The position numbers and the translations under genes are program-made. From assembly GCF_001422445.1 (NCBI RefSeq), contig NZ_LMNA01000026.1, positions 186,001 through 250,000 on the forward strand: a stretch of DNA of 64,000 bases, written 5' to 3'. Shown one piece after another: positions 34,955 through 43,154 of the stretch (position 1 is its first letter; each line of letters starts with the position of its first letter). This DNA comes from Pseudorhodoferax sp. Leaf274 (lineage in GTDB: Bacteria; Pseudomonadota; Gammaproteobacteria; Burkholderiales; Burkholderiaceae_C). The notes beneath the pieces are model-generated. The model had not been told where the DNA came from and searched no databases. It saw nothing but the letters and a program-made list of their open reading frames with translations.

Positions 34955-36168
34955 TGTCCTGGACACTGGCCGCACGCGCCGAAAAGATGAACCCCTCGGT
35001 GATCCGCGAGATCCTCAAGGTCACCGAGAAGCCCGGCATCATCAGCTTCGCCGGGGGCCTGCCCTCGCCCAAGACCTTCCCGGTCGCCGAGTTCCGCGCC
35101 GCCTGCGAGAAGGTGCTGACCGAAGACGGCGCCGGCGCACTGCAATACGCCGCCAGCGAAGGCTACGGCCCGCTGCGCGAGATGGTGGCCGCCGGTCTGC
35201 CCTGGAAGGTCGCGCCCTCGCAGGTGCTGATCACCACGGGCTCGCAGCAGGGGCTGGACCTGATCGCCAAGATCCTGCTCGACAAGGGCAGCCGCATGCT
35301 GGTGGAGACGCCCACCTACCTGGGCGCGCTGCAGGCCTTCACGCCCATGGAGCCGGTGGCCGTCTCGGTGGCCAGCGACGACGAGGGCGTGCGCGCCGAC
35401 GATCTCGCGGCCAAGGCCGGCCAGGGCCTCGAGCGTGCCCGCTTCGCCTACCTGCTGCCCAACTTCCAGAATCCCACCGGCCGCACCATGAGCGAGGCCC
35501 GCCGCGCCGCCGTGGTGGCCGCCGCTGCCGAAGCCGGCGTGCCGCTGCTGGAAGACAACCCCTATGGCGACCTGTGGTTCGAGCAGGCGCCGCCGGCGCC
35601 GTTGACGGCGCGCAATCCCGAGGGCTGCGTCTACCTCGGCTCGTTCTCCAAGGTGCTGGCGCCGGGCCTGCGCCTGGGCTTCATGGTGGCGCCGCCGGCG
35701 CTGTACCCCAAGCTGCTGCAGGCCAAGCAGGCGGCCGACCTGCACAGCCCCAGCTTCAACCAGCGCATGGTGGCGCAGGTCATGCAGGACGGCTTCCTGC
35801 AGCGCCATGTGCCGACCATCCGCGCGCTGTACAAGGGCCAGCGCGACCACATGCTGGCCGCGCTGGAGCGCGAGATGCCCGAGGGCGTGACCTGGACCCG
35901 CCCGGTCGGCGGCATGTTCCTGTGGCTGCGCCTGCCGGCCGGCCTGGACACCGTGCCGCTGCTGCCGCGCGCCGTTGAGCGCAACGTGGCCTTCGTGCCC
36001 GGCGCGGCCTTCTATGCCGACGCACCCGAGAGCAACACCATGCGCCTGTCGTTCGTGACGGCCAGCACCAGCCAGATCGACATCGGCATCGCCGCGCTGG
36101 CGCAGACCATCCGCGAGGCGATCGATGCACAGCGCAGCGGACAGGCAGCGCCTGCGGTTCAGCTATGA
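34954..36168 (+). CDS. Fold-I PLP aminotransferase (2-aminoadipate/MocR-related, no HTH)
   Basis: 404 residues. The sequence matches the aminotransferase half of MocR proteins and LysN-type 2-aminoadipate transaminases: ISFAGGLPSPKTFPV, NFQNPTGRTMSEARR, LEDNPYGDLWFE, and PLP lysine ~233 in LGSFSKVLAPGLRLGFM. It transfers amino groups between an unidentified amino acid and a keto acid. ATG 34954 is favoured over ATG 34951 because AAGGAG then lies at a six-base distance. Part of the MocR-linked operon; the start overlaps the EamA stop. Confidence 0.92.
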   Translation: MSWTLAARAEKMNPSVIREILKVTEKPGIISFAGGLPSPKTFPVAEFRAACEKVLTEDGAGALQYAASEGYGPLREMVAAGLPWKVAPSQVLITTGSQQGLDLIAKILLDKGSRMLVETPTYLGALQAFTPMEPVAVSVASDDEGVRADDLAAKAGQGLERARFAYLLPNFQNPTGRTMSEARRAAVVAAAAEAGVPLLEDNPYGDLWFEQAPPAPLTARNPEGCVYLGSFSKVLAPGLRLGFMVAPPALYPKLLQAKQAADLHSPSFNQRMVAQVMQDGFLQRHVPTIRALYKGQRDHMLAALEREMPEGVTWTRPVGGMFLWLRLPAGLDTVPLLPRAVERNVAFVPGAAFYADAPESNTMRLSFVTASTSQIDIGIAALAQTIREAIDAQRSGQAAPAVQL

Positions 36169-36788
36169 CGCTGCACATCTGGGGCCGCATGAGCTCCATC
36201 AACGTGCGCAAGGTGGTCTTCGCCGTGCAGGAGCTGGGCCTGTCGGCGCAGCGCACCGACGCAGGCGGCCACTTCGGTCTCGTGACCGAGGCCGACTACC
36301 GCGGCAAGAACCCCAACGGCATGGTGCCCTTGCTCGAGGATGGCGACGCCACGCTGTGGGAATCCAACGTGATCGTGCGCTACCTGTGCGCGCGCCACGC
36401 CGCCGGCACGCTCTACCCCGAGCCCTTGGCCGCGCGCTTCACGGCCGAGATGTGGATGGACTGGCAGCAGACCACGTTGAACCCGGCCGGCCGCACCGCC
36501 TTCGTGCAACTCGTGCGCACGCCGGCCGAGCAGCGCGACGACGCGGCCATCGCGCAGTCGGTGGCCGAGACCGAGCCGCTGCTCGACCTGCTGGACGCCG
36601 AACTGGCCAGGCGCCCGTACCTGGCCGGCGAGGAGTTCACGATGGCCGACATCCCCGTGGCCTGCGAGATCCACCGCTGGTACGGCCTGCCCTTCGTGCG
36701 CACGCCGCGCACGCACCTGGACCGCTGGTACCAGTCCGTGTGCGACCGGCCCGGCGCCGTCGGCGTGCTCGACCTCAGCCTGTCATGA
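36165..36788 (+). CDS. Glutathione S-transferase family protein
   Basis: 207 residues: thioredoxin-fold N-terminal domain (~1-80) with the glutathione-binding blocks NPNGMVPLLEDGD and LWESNVIVRYL, then an all-helical C-terminal domain with the N-capping motif EEFTMADIPVACEI. The catalytic position near residues 9-12 is Ser (MSSINVRK), as in theta/beta-like enzymes. Overlaps the aminotransferase stop by ATGA. Why a GST belongs in an amino-acid operon is not clear; detoxification of an electrophilic substrate or intermediate is a guess. Confidence 0.92.
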   Translation: MTLHIWGRMSSINVRKVVFAVQELGLSAQRTDAGGHFGLVTEADYRGKNPNGMVPLLEDGDATLWESNVIVRYLCARHAAGTLYPEPLAARFTAEMWMDWQQTTLNPAGRTAFVQLVRTPAEQRDDAAIAQSVAETEPLLDLLDAELARRPYLAGEEFTMADIPVACEIHRWYGLPFVRTPRTHLDRWYQSVCDRPGAVGVLDLSLS

Positions 36789-36834
36789 GACCGCCGCGCT
36801 CTGACGACGGCGCGCAGCGCCTTGGGACCCTGAC

Positions 36835-37746
36835 ATGAAGAACCGCCCCTTCCGCCAGCTCGACGTCTTCACCGACCAGCCCTACTACGGCAACCCGCTG
36901 GCCGTGGTGCTCGACGGCGTCGGCCTCACCGACGCGCAGATGCAGCGCTTCGCGCAGTGGACCAACCTGTCGGAGACCACCTTCGTGCTGCCCGCCACCG
37001 AGGCCGGCGCCGACTACCGGCTGCGCATCTTCACGCCCGGCGGCGAGCTGCCGTTCGCAGGCCACCCCACGCTGGGCAGCTGCCACGCCTGGCTGGCTGC
37101 GGGCGGCCGGCCGCAGGGCGGCGACACCGTCGTGCAGCAATGCGGCGCGGGCCTGGTGCGCATCCGGCGCGAGGGCGAGCGCCTGGCGTTCGCGGCACCG
37201 GCGCTCAAGCGCAGCGCGCCGCGCCCGACCGAGCTGGCGCAGGTGGCCTCGGCCCTGGGCCTGAAGGCCGCGCAGATCGTCAGCAGCCAGGTGCTGGACA
37301 ACGGCCCGGTGTGGTTCACGCTGCTGCTGGACGACCCCACCACGGTGCTGCGCCTGCAGCCCGACCACGTGGTGCTGAAGGCGCTGGGCCACAAGATCGG
37401 CGTGGCCGCGCTGGACGGCGCGGCCGCCACGCCGCTGATCGCGCGCGGCAACCGCGAGGCGCGTGCGTTCGGCGCGTCGGCCCGCGCGACGCCCGAGACG
37501 CCGTCGCTGGTGGTGCGCGCGTTCGCGGCGGCCAGCGGCATCCTGGAAGACCCGGTGACGGGCAGCCTGAACGCCAGCCTGGCGCAATGGCTGATCGCCG
37601 ACGAGCACATCGCCGCACCCTACGTGGCCACGCAGGGCGCCTGCCTGGGCCGCGACGGCATGGTGCACATCGCGCGCGACGGGGCAGGCCAGGTCTGGGT
37701 GGGCGGGCATTCGGTGGTCTGCATCGAGGGCAGCGTGCTGCTATGA
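36835..37746 (+). CDS. PhzF family isomerase
   Basis: 303 residues of the PhzF/diaminopimelate-epimerase-like fold. The catalytic glutamate is E47 in NLSETTFVLP; other marks are QLDVFTDQPYYGNPLAVV at the start, LPFAGHPTLGS (~75) and EDPVTGSLNASLAQWL near 245. PhzF isomerises trans-2,3-dihydro-3-hydroxyanthranilate in phenazine makers. Most homologues, as here without other phz genes, have unknown substrates. Overlaps the dehydratase gene by ATGA. Confidence 0.92.
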   Translation: MKNRPFRQLDVFTDQPYYGNPLAVVLDGVGLTDAQMQRFAQWTNLSETTFVLPATEAGADYRLRIFTPGGELPFAGHPTLGSCHAWLAAGGRPQGGDTVVQQCGAGLVRIRREGERLAFAAPALKRSAPRPTELAQVASALGLKAAQIVSSQVLDNGPVWFTLLLDDPTTVLRLQPDHVVLKALGHKIGVAALDGAAATPLIARGNREARAFGASARATPETPSLVVRAFAAASGILEDPVTGSLNASLAQWLIADEHIAAPYVATQGACLGRDGMVHIARDGAGQVWVGGHSVVCIEGSVLL

Positions 37747-38714
37747 GCGGCGCCCTGCCCGCGCTGGCCGAGATCGAGCGCGCCGCCGCACTGGTCCACC
37801 GCGCATTCCCGGCCACGCCGCAGCACCGCTGGGCGATGGCCAGCCAGCGCCTGGGCACGGACTGCTGGATCAAGCACGAGAACCACACGCCGGTCGGCGC
37901 GTTCAAGATCCGCGGTGGCCTGACCTACTTCGCCGCGCTGGCCGCGGCCGGCCCGCTGCCCGCCGAGGTCGTCAGCGCCACGCGCGGCAACCATGGGCAG
38001 AGCATCGGCTGGGCGGCGCGCGCGCACGGCGTGCGCTGCACCATCGTCGTGCCGCACGGCAATTCGGTCGAGAAGAACGCCGCCATGCGCGCGCTGGGCG
38101 TCACGCTGCTCGAACACGGCCACGACTTCCAGGAAAGCCGCGAGTTCGCCATCGGCCTGGCCGCCGAGCGCGGCGCCCACATGGTGCCGAGCTTCCATCC
38201 CGCGCTGCTGCTGGGCGTGTCCACCTACTGGTGGGAGTTCCTGCGCGCGGTGCCGCAGCTGGACGTGGCCTACGTGCCCATCGGCCAGGGCTCGGGCGCC
38301 TGCGCGGCCATCGCGGCCAAGCGCGCGCTGGGCCATGCAGTGCGCATCGTGGGCGTGGTCAGCGCGCACGCCACCACCTACGCCGACTCGCTGGCCGCCG
38401 GCCGCGTGGTCGAGGCGCCCGTCACGACGCAGCTGGCCGACGGCATGGCGTGCCGCGTGGCGGACGCAGCCGCACTCGCCATCCTCTCGGAAGGCCTGGA
38501 CCACGTGGTGCAGGTGACGGACGCCGAAGTGGCGGCCGCGATGCACGCGCTGTTCGTCGACACGCACAACGTGGCCGAGGGCGCCGGCGCGGCCGGCTAC
38601 GCGGCCGCGCTGCAGGAGCGCGCCGCCCTGCGCGGACTGGCCGTGGGCACCGTCATGAGCGGTGGCAACGTGGATGCGCCCGTTTTCTCCGAAGTGCTTT
38701 CCAAGGCGCATTGA
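37743..38714 (+). CDS. Threonine dehydratase-like PLP enzyme
   Basis: 323 residues of the tryptophan-synthase-beta fold-II family. PLP lysine K55 in VGAFKIRGG; phosphate- and substrate-binding loops SATRGNHGQS and IGQGSGACAA; C-terminal SGGNVD. Members deaminate threonine, serine or hydroxy-amino acids (some are 3-hydroxyaspartate dehydratases). No ACT regulatory domain, so a catabolic rather than biosynthetic form. The stop is immediately followed by the ATG of the second lysE, zero spacing. Confidence 0.9.
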   Translation: MSGALPALAEIERAAALVHRAFPATPQHRWAMASQRLGTDCWIKHENHTPVGAFKIRGGLTYFAALAAAGPLPAEVVSATRGNHGQSIGWAARAHGVRCTIVVPHGNSVEKNAAMRALGVTLLEHGHDFQESREFAIGLAAERGAHMVPSFHPALLLGVSTYWWEFLRAVPQLDVAYVPIGQGSGACAAIAAKRALGHAVRIVGVVSAHATTYADSLAAGRVVEAPVTTQLADGMACRVADAAALAILSEGLDHVVQVTDAEVAAAMHALFVDTHNVAEGAGAAGYAAALQERAALRGLAVGTVMSGGNVDAPVFSEVLSKAH

Positions 38715-39347
38715 ATGGTCCCCCTGCACGACCTGGGCTGGTTCGCCCTCGCCACGCTGGCCATGGCGCTGACGCCCGGGCCCAACATGCTCTATTGCGT
38801 CTCGCGCACGCTGAGCCAGGGCCGCGGCGCGGGCCTGGTGTCGCTGGCCGGCGTGCTGGCAGCCTTCGTGGTGCACATCCTGGCGGCGGCCTTCGGTCTC
38901 ACGGCCCTGCTGCTGGCCGTGCCCTTCGCGTTCGGCGCGATCAAGGCGCTGGGCGCGGCCTACCTCGCCTGGCTGGCCTGGCAGGCGCTCAAGCCCGGCG
39001 GCAGCGGCCCGTTCCAGGCGCGTGCGCTGCCCGTGCATTCCACGGGCACGCTGCTGCGCATGGGCTTTCTGACCAACCTGCTGAACCCCAAGGTCGCACT
39101 GTTCACGCTGTCCTTCTTCCCGCAGTTCCTGCACCCCGAGCACGGCAGCGTGCTGCTGCAGGCGCTGCAGCTCGGCACGGTGCAGATCGCAGCCAGCGCG
39201 GCCGTCAACACGCTGGTCATCTTCGGTGCCGCGAGCATCACCGGGCTGCTGTCGCGCAGCGCGGGCTGGATGCGTGCGCAGCGCTATGTGATGGGCTCGG
39301 TGCTGGCGTTCCTGGCGCTGCGGGTGGCGCTGATCGAGCGCAGGTGA
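38715..39347 (+). CDS. LysE family amino-acid exporter (second copy)
   Basis: 210 residues, six membrane segments, hallmark LAMALTPGPNMLYCVSRTLSQGRGAG and FLTNLLNPKVALFTLSFFPQF. It is clearly diverged from the first copy at 33396, so it probably exports a different amino acid. Starts directly after the dehydratase stop and ends two bases before the convergent toxin gene. Confidence 0.92.
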   Translation: MVPLHDLGWFALATLAMALTPGPNMLYCVSRTLSQGRGAGLVSLAGVLAAFVVHILAAAFGLTALLLAVPFAFGAIKALGAAYLAWLAWQALKPGGSGPFQARALPVHSTGTLLRMGFLTNLLNPKVALFTLSFFPQFLHPEHGSVLLQALQLGTVQIAASAAVNTLVIFGAASITGLLSRSAGWMRAQRYVMGSVLAFLALRVALIERR

Positions 39348-39348
39348 A

Positions 39349-39642
39349 TCAGGGCTGGTAGCCAGCCTCGCGCTGGTGCCGTACGGCCAGGACCAGCACG
39401 GTGTCTGCCGCCTCTTCGAAGCTGTACAGCGCCAGGTAGCCCGAGCGGCCCCGCGAGATGACCAGTTCGCGCAACCCATCTTCCGCGGGGCGCCCGATCA
39501 AGGGATGGTTCTGGAGGATCTGCACAGCCTCGGCGATGAGGCCTGCCGTCAGCTCCGCGGCCGCCGGGTCGGACGCACGCAGGAAGTCGGTCAGACGCTC
39601 CAGGTCCGACAGCGCACGCCGCGCATAGCTCAGCCGCGCCAC
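39349..39642 (-). CDS. RelE/ParE-type toxin
   Basis: 97 residues from GTG 39642, overlapping the antitoxin by 13 bases, the usual antitoxin-first coupling. RelE/ParE fold features: LSYARRALSDLERLTDFLR at the start, PLIGRPAEDGLRELVISRGRSGYLALYSF in the core (shortened here) and a C-terminal VLVLAVRHQREAGY strand. ParE-type toxins block gyrase; RelE-type cleave mRNA. The His-Arg-containing tail favours the ParE branch, but this is not decisive. Confidence 0.9.
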   Translation of the reverse strand: MARLSYARRALSDLERLTDFLRASDPAAAELTAGLIAEAVQILQNHPLIGRPAEDGLRELVISRGRSGYLALYSFEEAADTVLVLAVRHQREAGYQP

Positions 39643-39914
39643 GTCCGCGCCTTGGGCCGCGGCACCGCCTGCCCTTGCGCACGCGCACGCAGGTAGGCGT
39701 GCACCTCGTCGGCATCGAAGGCCTTGCCAGACTCCAGGGCCTCGGCGCGCGCAGCCTGCGCGTCTGCCACAAAGGCGGCACGCCGCTCGGCGGCGATGCC
39801 CGCTGCGCGGATCGCCTCGACCATGAAGGCATGCGGCGTCACGCCTTGCTGCTGCGCCGCAGCCGCAGCGAGCTGCTTGACATCCTCGGGCAGTTTCAAC
39901 GACGTCGTCGACAT
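39630..39914 (-). CDS. Ribbon-helix-helix antitoxin
   Basis: 94 residues. The N-terminal MSTTSLKLPEDVKQLAAAAA forms a CopG/ParD-like ribbon-helix-helix DNA-binding unit; the C-terminal acidic helix (GKAFDADEVHAYLRARAQG) would wrap the toxin. ATG 39914 has GGAGG seven bases upstream, better than the in-frame GTG six bases earlier. It would neutralise the downstream toxin and repress the pair's promoter. Confidence 0.9.
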   Translation of the reverse strand: MSTTSLKLPEDVKQLAAAAAQQQGVTPHAFMVEAIRAAGIAAERRAAFVADAQAARAEALESGKAFDADEVHAYLRARAQGQAVPRPKARTWRG

Positions 39915-40012
39915 GGGCACACCTCCAAGAGTGACACCATGGTAACACCCGAGTGCTGACCACGTCGCTGCCGTGACAGCGCCGCCGATCGCCTGCCGTA
40001 CAGTCCCGCGCC

Positions 40013-40696
40013 ATGGGAACCCTCTACCTCGTGCGCCACGGCCAGGCCTCGTTCGGCGCCGACGATTACGACCAGCTCAGCGAGCAAGGCCAGCGCCAGA
40101 GCGTGCGCCTGGGCGAGTACTTCGCGTTCAAGGGCATCGTGTTCGAGGCCACGCTGACCGGCACGCTGCGCCGCCACGCGCAGACCTTCGCGGGCATCAA
40201 GGCGGGCATGGAAGCGGCCGGCACGCCGCCGCTGCCCGAGCCCTCGGCCTGGCCCGGCCTCAACGAGTACGACAGCGCAGCCGTGATCGCCACCGTGCAT
40301 CCCGAGGCGCTGCAAAAGCCCAGCACGCCCGAGCTCTACAAGCACCACTTCCGCGTGCTGCGTCAGGGCCTGGCGGCCTGGATGGCCGGCCGCGTGCAGC
40401 CCGAGGGCATGCCCACCTATGTGGCGTTCCGCGACGGCATCGCCGCCGTGCTGGACCATGTGCGCACGCGCCACACCGGCAACGTGCTGCTGGTCTCCAG
40501 CGGCGGGCCGATCTCCACCGCCGTGGGCCAGGTGCTGGGCACGGCGCCCGAGACCACCATCGACCTGAACATGCGCATCCGCAACAGCGCGGTGACGGAG
40601 TTCGTCTACACCCAGAGCCGCCACGTGCTGTTGACCTACAACACGCTGCCGCACCTGGACCACCCGGACCACGCGGGCTGGATCACCTTCGCCTGA
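40013..40696 (+). CDS. Histidine phosphatase superfamily protein
   Basis: 227 residues with the phosphoglycerate-mutase-like signature LVRHGQAS (phospho-accepting His at residue 9) and a second active-site block VLLVSSGGPIST where the usual second His position reads Ser-Gly-Gly. It probably acts as a phosphatase on a small phospho-metabolite; the substrate is unknown. Stand-alone gene between the toxin-antitoxin pair and the acyl-CoA region. Confidence 0.85.
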   Translation: MGTLYLVRHGQASFGADDYDQLSEQGQRQSVRLGEYFAFKGIVFEATLTGTLRRHAQTFAGIKAGMEAAGTPPLPEPSAWPGLNEYDSAAVIATVHPEALQKPSTPELYKHHFRVLRQGLAAWMAGRVQPEGMPTYVAFRDGIAAVLDHVRTRHTGNVLLVSSGGPISTAVGQVLGTAPETTIDLNMRIRNSAVTEFVYTQSRHVLLTYNTLPHLDHPDHAGWITFA

Positions 40697-40788
40697 GCGC
40701 CACACCCATGTGATTCGTCGCTTCGGACGATGCGTGCCGCCATGGGCTTCCCGACCATGGCGCACCATTCCAACGAAGGAGACGACAC

Positions 40789-41985
40789 ATGCGCTTGCGC
40801 ACTTCCGCCCTCAGCCTGGGCCTCGCCATGTTGGGGGCCTGGGCCGCCCCCGCAGCGGCCCAGACGCCCGGCGTCACCGCCACCGAGATCAAGATCGGCT
40901 CGACCCAGCCGCTGAGCGGCCCGGCCTCGGCCTACGGCGTGGTCGCGGCTTCCACCGAGGCCTACTTCACGCGGCTCAACGAGGCCGGCGGCATCCACGG
41001 CCGCAAGATCACCTGGCTGCCCATGGACGACGCGTTCACGCCGGCCAAGACGGTCGAGCAGACGCGCAAGCTCGTGGAGCAGGAGGGCGTGTTCATGATC
41101 TTCGCGCCGCAGGGCACGGCGGCCTCGTCGTCGGTGACGAAGTACCTCAATGCCAAGAAGGTGCCGCAGTTCTTCGTGAACTCGGGCTCGCACCTGTTCC
41201 AGAACCCCAAGGACCTACCCTGGACCGTGCCCTACCTGCCGACCTACTACGGCGAGTCGCGCATCTACGCCAAGCACATCCTGGCCAACCAACCCGGCGC
41301 CAAGGTCGGCGTGCTCTACCAGAACGACGACTTCGGCCGCGACTACCTGCGCGGCATCAAGGCCGGCCTGGGCGACAAGGCGTCGAAGATGGTCGTCAGC
41401 GAGCAGGGCTACGAGGTCAGCGACCCGACCGTGGATTCGCAGATCGTGGCGCTCAAGTCGGCCGGCGTGGACGTGCTGCTGCTGGGCTCGCTGTCCAAGC
41501 AGTCGAGCCAGGCGATCCGCAAGATCGCCGACCTGAACTGGAAGCCCACCATCTACATGAGCTACATCTCGGCCAACGTGTCGCCGACCTTCACCAACGC
41601 GGGGCTGGACAAGGCCACCGGCATCATCACCGCCACCGCCATCAAGGACCCGACCGACACGCGCTGGGCCGACGACAAGGACTACCAAGAGTGGCTGGCC
41701 TGGATGAAGAAGTACTACCCCAAGGGCGACCTGGCCAACATGAGCAACGTGTTCGCCTACATCGCGGCCAACACGCTGGAGCATGCGCTGCGCGAGACCG
41801 GCAAGGATCTCACGCGCGAAGGCCTGCTCAAGACCCTCAGCACGCTGGACTATGCCGCGCCCATGCTCGCGCCTGGCGTGAAGCTCTCGTTCTCGCCCAC
41901 CGACTACAACCCCTACAAGAAGCTGCAGATGCAGCGCTTCGACGGCACGAAGTGGACGCTGCTGGGCGAGCCGATCGGCGACTGA
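40789..41985 (+). CDS. Branched-chain-type ABC substrate-binding protein (solitary, copy 1)
   Basis: 398 residues, signal peptide ending AAAQ at ~24, then the LivJ/HAAT periplasmic-binding fold (IKIGSTQPLSGPASAYG, VGVLYQNDDFGRDYLRGIKAGLG, VDSQIVALKSAGVDVLLLGS). An AAGGAG site precedes the ATG. No permease or ATPase gene is adjacent. This is common in Burkholderiales, where many such proteins share a transporter. It is closely related to the copy at 43155. Ligand likely an organic or aromatic acid used by the local acyl-CoA pathway. Confidence 0.92.
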   Translation: MRLRTSALSLGLAMLGAWAAPAAAQTPGVTATEIKIGSTQPLSGPASAYGVVAASTEAYFTRLNEAGGIHGRKITWLPMDDAFTPAKTVEQTRKLVEQEGVFMIFAPQGTAASSSVTKYLNAKKVPQFFVNSGSHLFQNPKDLPWTVPYLPTYYGESRIYAKHILANQPGAKVGVLYQNDDFGRDYLRGIKAGLGDKASKMVVSEQGYEVSDPTVDSQIVALKSAGVDVLLLGSLSKQSSQAIRKIADLNWKPTIYMSYISANVSPTFTNAGLDKATGIITATAIKDPTDTRWADDKDYQEWLAWMKKYYPKGDLANMSNVFAYIAANTLEHALRETGKDLTREGLLKTLSTLDYAAPMLAPGVKLSFSPTDYNPYKKLQMQRFDGTKWTLLGEPIGD

Positions 41986-42000
41986 CGCCGGCCGGCCATG

Positions 42001-43041
42001 TCAGTCCGGCGTGAGCACCATCTTGAGCGCGCCGGCCTCGCGCGCATCGAACAGCGCATAGGCCTGCGCGCCCTGCGACAGGGGCATGCGGTGGCTGATC
42101 AGGCGCTCGGGCCGCAGCCGGCCCGATGCCACCAGCGGGAACAGCGCGGGCAGTTCTTCCGAGACCGAGCAGGTGCCGGTGCGGAACGTCACGCCGTTGG
42201 CAAACAACCGCTCCAGTGGCAGCGCGTAGCGGCGCGTCTGGTGCACGCCGATGGCCGACACCGTGCCGCGCCGGCCGACCAGCCGCCAGGCCATGTCCAG
42301 CGTGGCGTCCAGCCCCACGACCTCGACCACGCAGTCGATCTTGCGGCCCTGGGTCTGCGCGCGGATGGTCTCCAGCGCTTCGTCCGGGTGCAGCGCGGTG
42401 GCGCCGGCCTGCGCCGCCAGCGCGCGGCGTTCGGGCACGGGGTCGATGGCATAGACCTGGTGCGCGCCCATGACGAAGGCGCTGTCCACGGCCATCAGGC
42501 CGATGGGCCCCAGCCCGATCACGGCCACGCTGGCGCCGGGCCGCACGTCGGCCTGCCGCACGCCGAACCAGGCCGTGGCCATGCCGTCGGTCAGCATCAG
42601 CGCCTGCTCTTCGGAGAGGCCGTCGGGGATCTTCACGGCGTTGGCGTCGGCCGCCGGGATGCGGAAGGCCTCGGCCTGCAGGCCCTGCAGCGCGGGCGAG
42701 ATGCCGTAGCACGAACCCTGGCCGCTCTCGCAGCAGTTGACGTTGCCGGCCAGGCAGGAGCGGCAGGCGCCGCACCCCACCGAGGCCGGGATCATCACCT
42801 TGTCGCCCACCTTGAGCCGCGTGACGGCGCGGCCCACTTCCACCACCTCGCCCACAGCCTCATGGCCGACGCAGAACCCCGTGTCGGTGGAAAAGCCATG
42901 GCCGTGGTAGATGTGCAGATCGCTGCCGCAGATGGCGCAGCTGCGCATCTTGACGATGGCGTCGCGCCCGGACTGCAGCTGCGGGTCGTCCATTTGTTCG
43001 TGGCGGATGTCTCGGGTGCCGTGGTAGCGCAATGCCTTCAT
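42001..43041 (-). CDS. Zinc-dependent alcohol dehydrogenase family protein
   Basis: 346 residues of the medium-chain dehydrogenase family. Catalytic zinc ligands C38 (CGSDLH) and the GHEAVGEV His-Glu pair; structural-zinc cysteine cluster VGCGACRSCLAGNVNCC at ~90-105; Rossmann glycines GLGPIGLMAVD at ~175. It oxidises an alcohol with NAD(P). AGGAG lies eight bases upstream of ATG 43041. It is divergent from the binding protein at 43155 and shares a control region containing TTGTCTGACAA. Confidence 0.93.
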   Translation of the reverse strand: MKALRYHGTRDIRHEQMDDPQLQSGRDAIVKMRSCAICGSDLHIYHGHGFSTDTGFCVGHEAVGEVVEVGRAVTRLKVGDKVMIPASVGCGACRSCLAGNVNCCESGQGSCYGISPALQGLQAEAFRIPAADANAVKIPDGLSEEQALMLTDGMATAWFGVRQADVRPGASVAVIGLGPIGLMAVDSAFVMGAHQVYAIDPVPERRALAAQAGATALHPDEALETIRAQTQGRKIDCVVEVVGLDATLDMAWRLVGRRGTVSAIGVHQTRRYALPLERLFANGVTFRTGTCSVSEELPALFPLVASGRLRPERLISHRMPLSQGAQAYALFDAREAGALKMVLTPD

Positions 43042-43090
43042 GCCGGGTCTCCTGGGTTGACGTTGCCTTGCCACAAACTATACAGTCTGC

Positions 43091-43101
43091 TTGTCTGACA
43101 A
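43091..43101. promoter_or_regulatory. Candidate FCD-GntR operator A: TTGTCTGACAA
   Basis: Perfect 5-1-5 palindrome in the divergent region between the alcohol dehydrogenase (start 43041) and binding protein (start 43155). It fits the GT-N-AC-centred pattern of FadR/FCD-type GntR operators. An identical site lies at 50202-50212 before the SDR gene, and the shared stretch extends to 12 bases (…GACAAT). Confidence 0.6.
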
Positions 43102-43154
43102 TCTGTCATTCAAGCACAAACTGGCGCCAACCCGCGATCGATGGAGACAAGGCA

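Noticed and set aside
40713-40728. TCGTC / GACGA inverted repeat before the first solitary binding protein
   Set aside because: Short arms in GC-rich DNA with no second copy; chance is a sufficient explanation.
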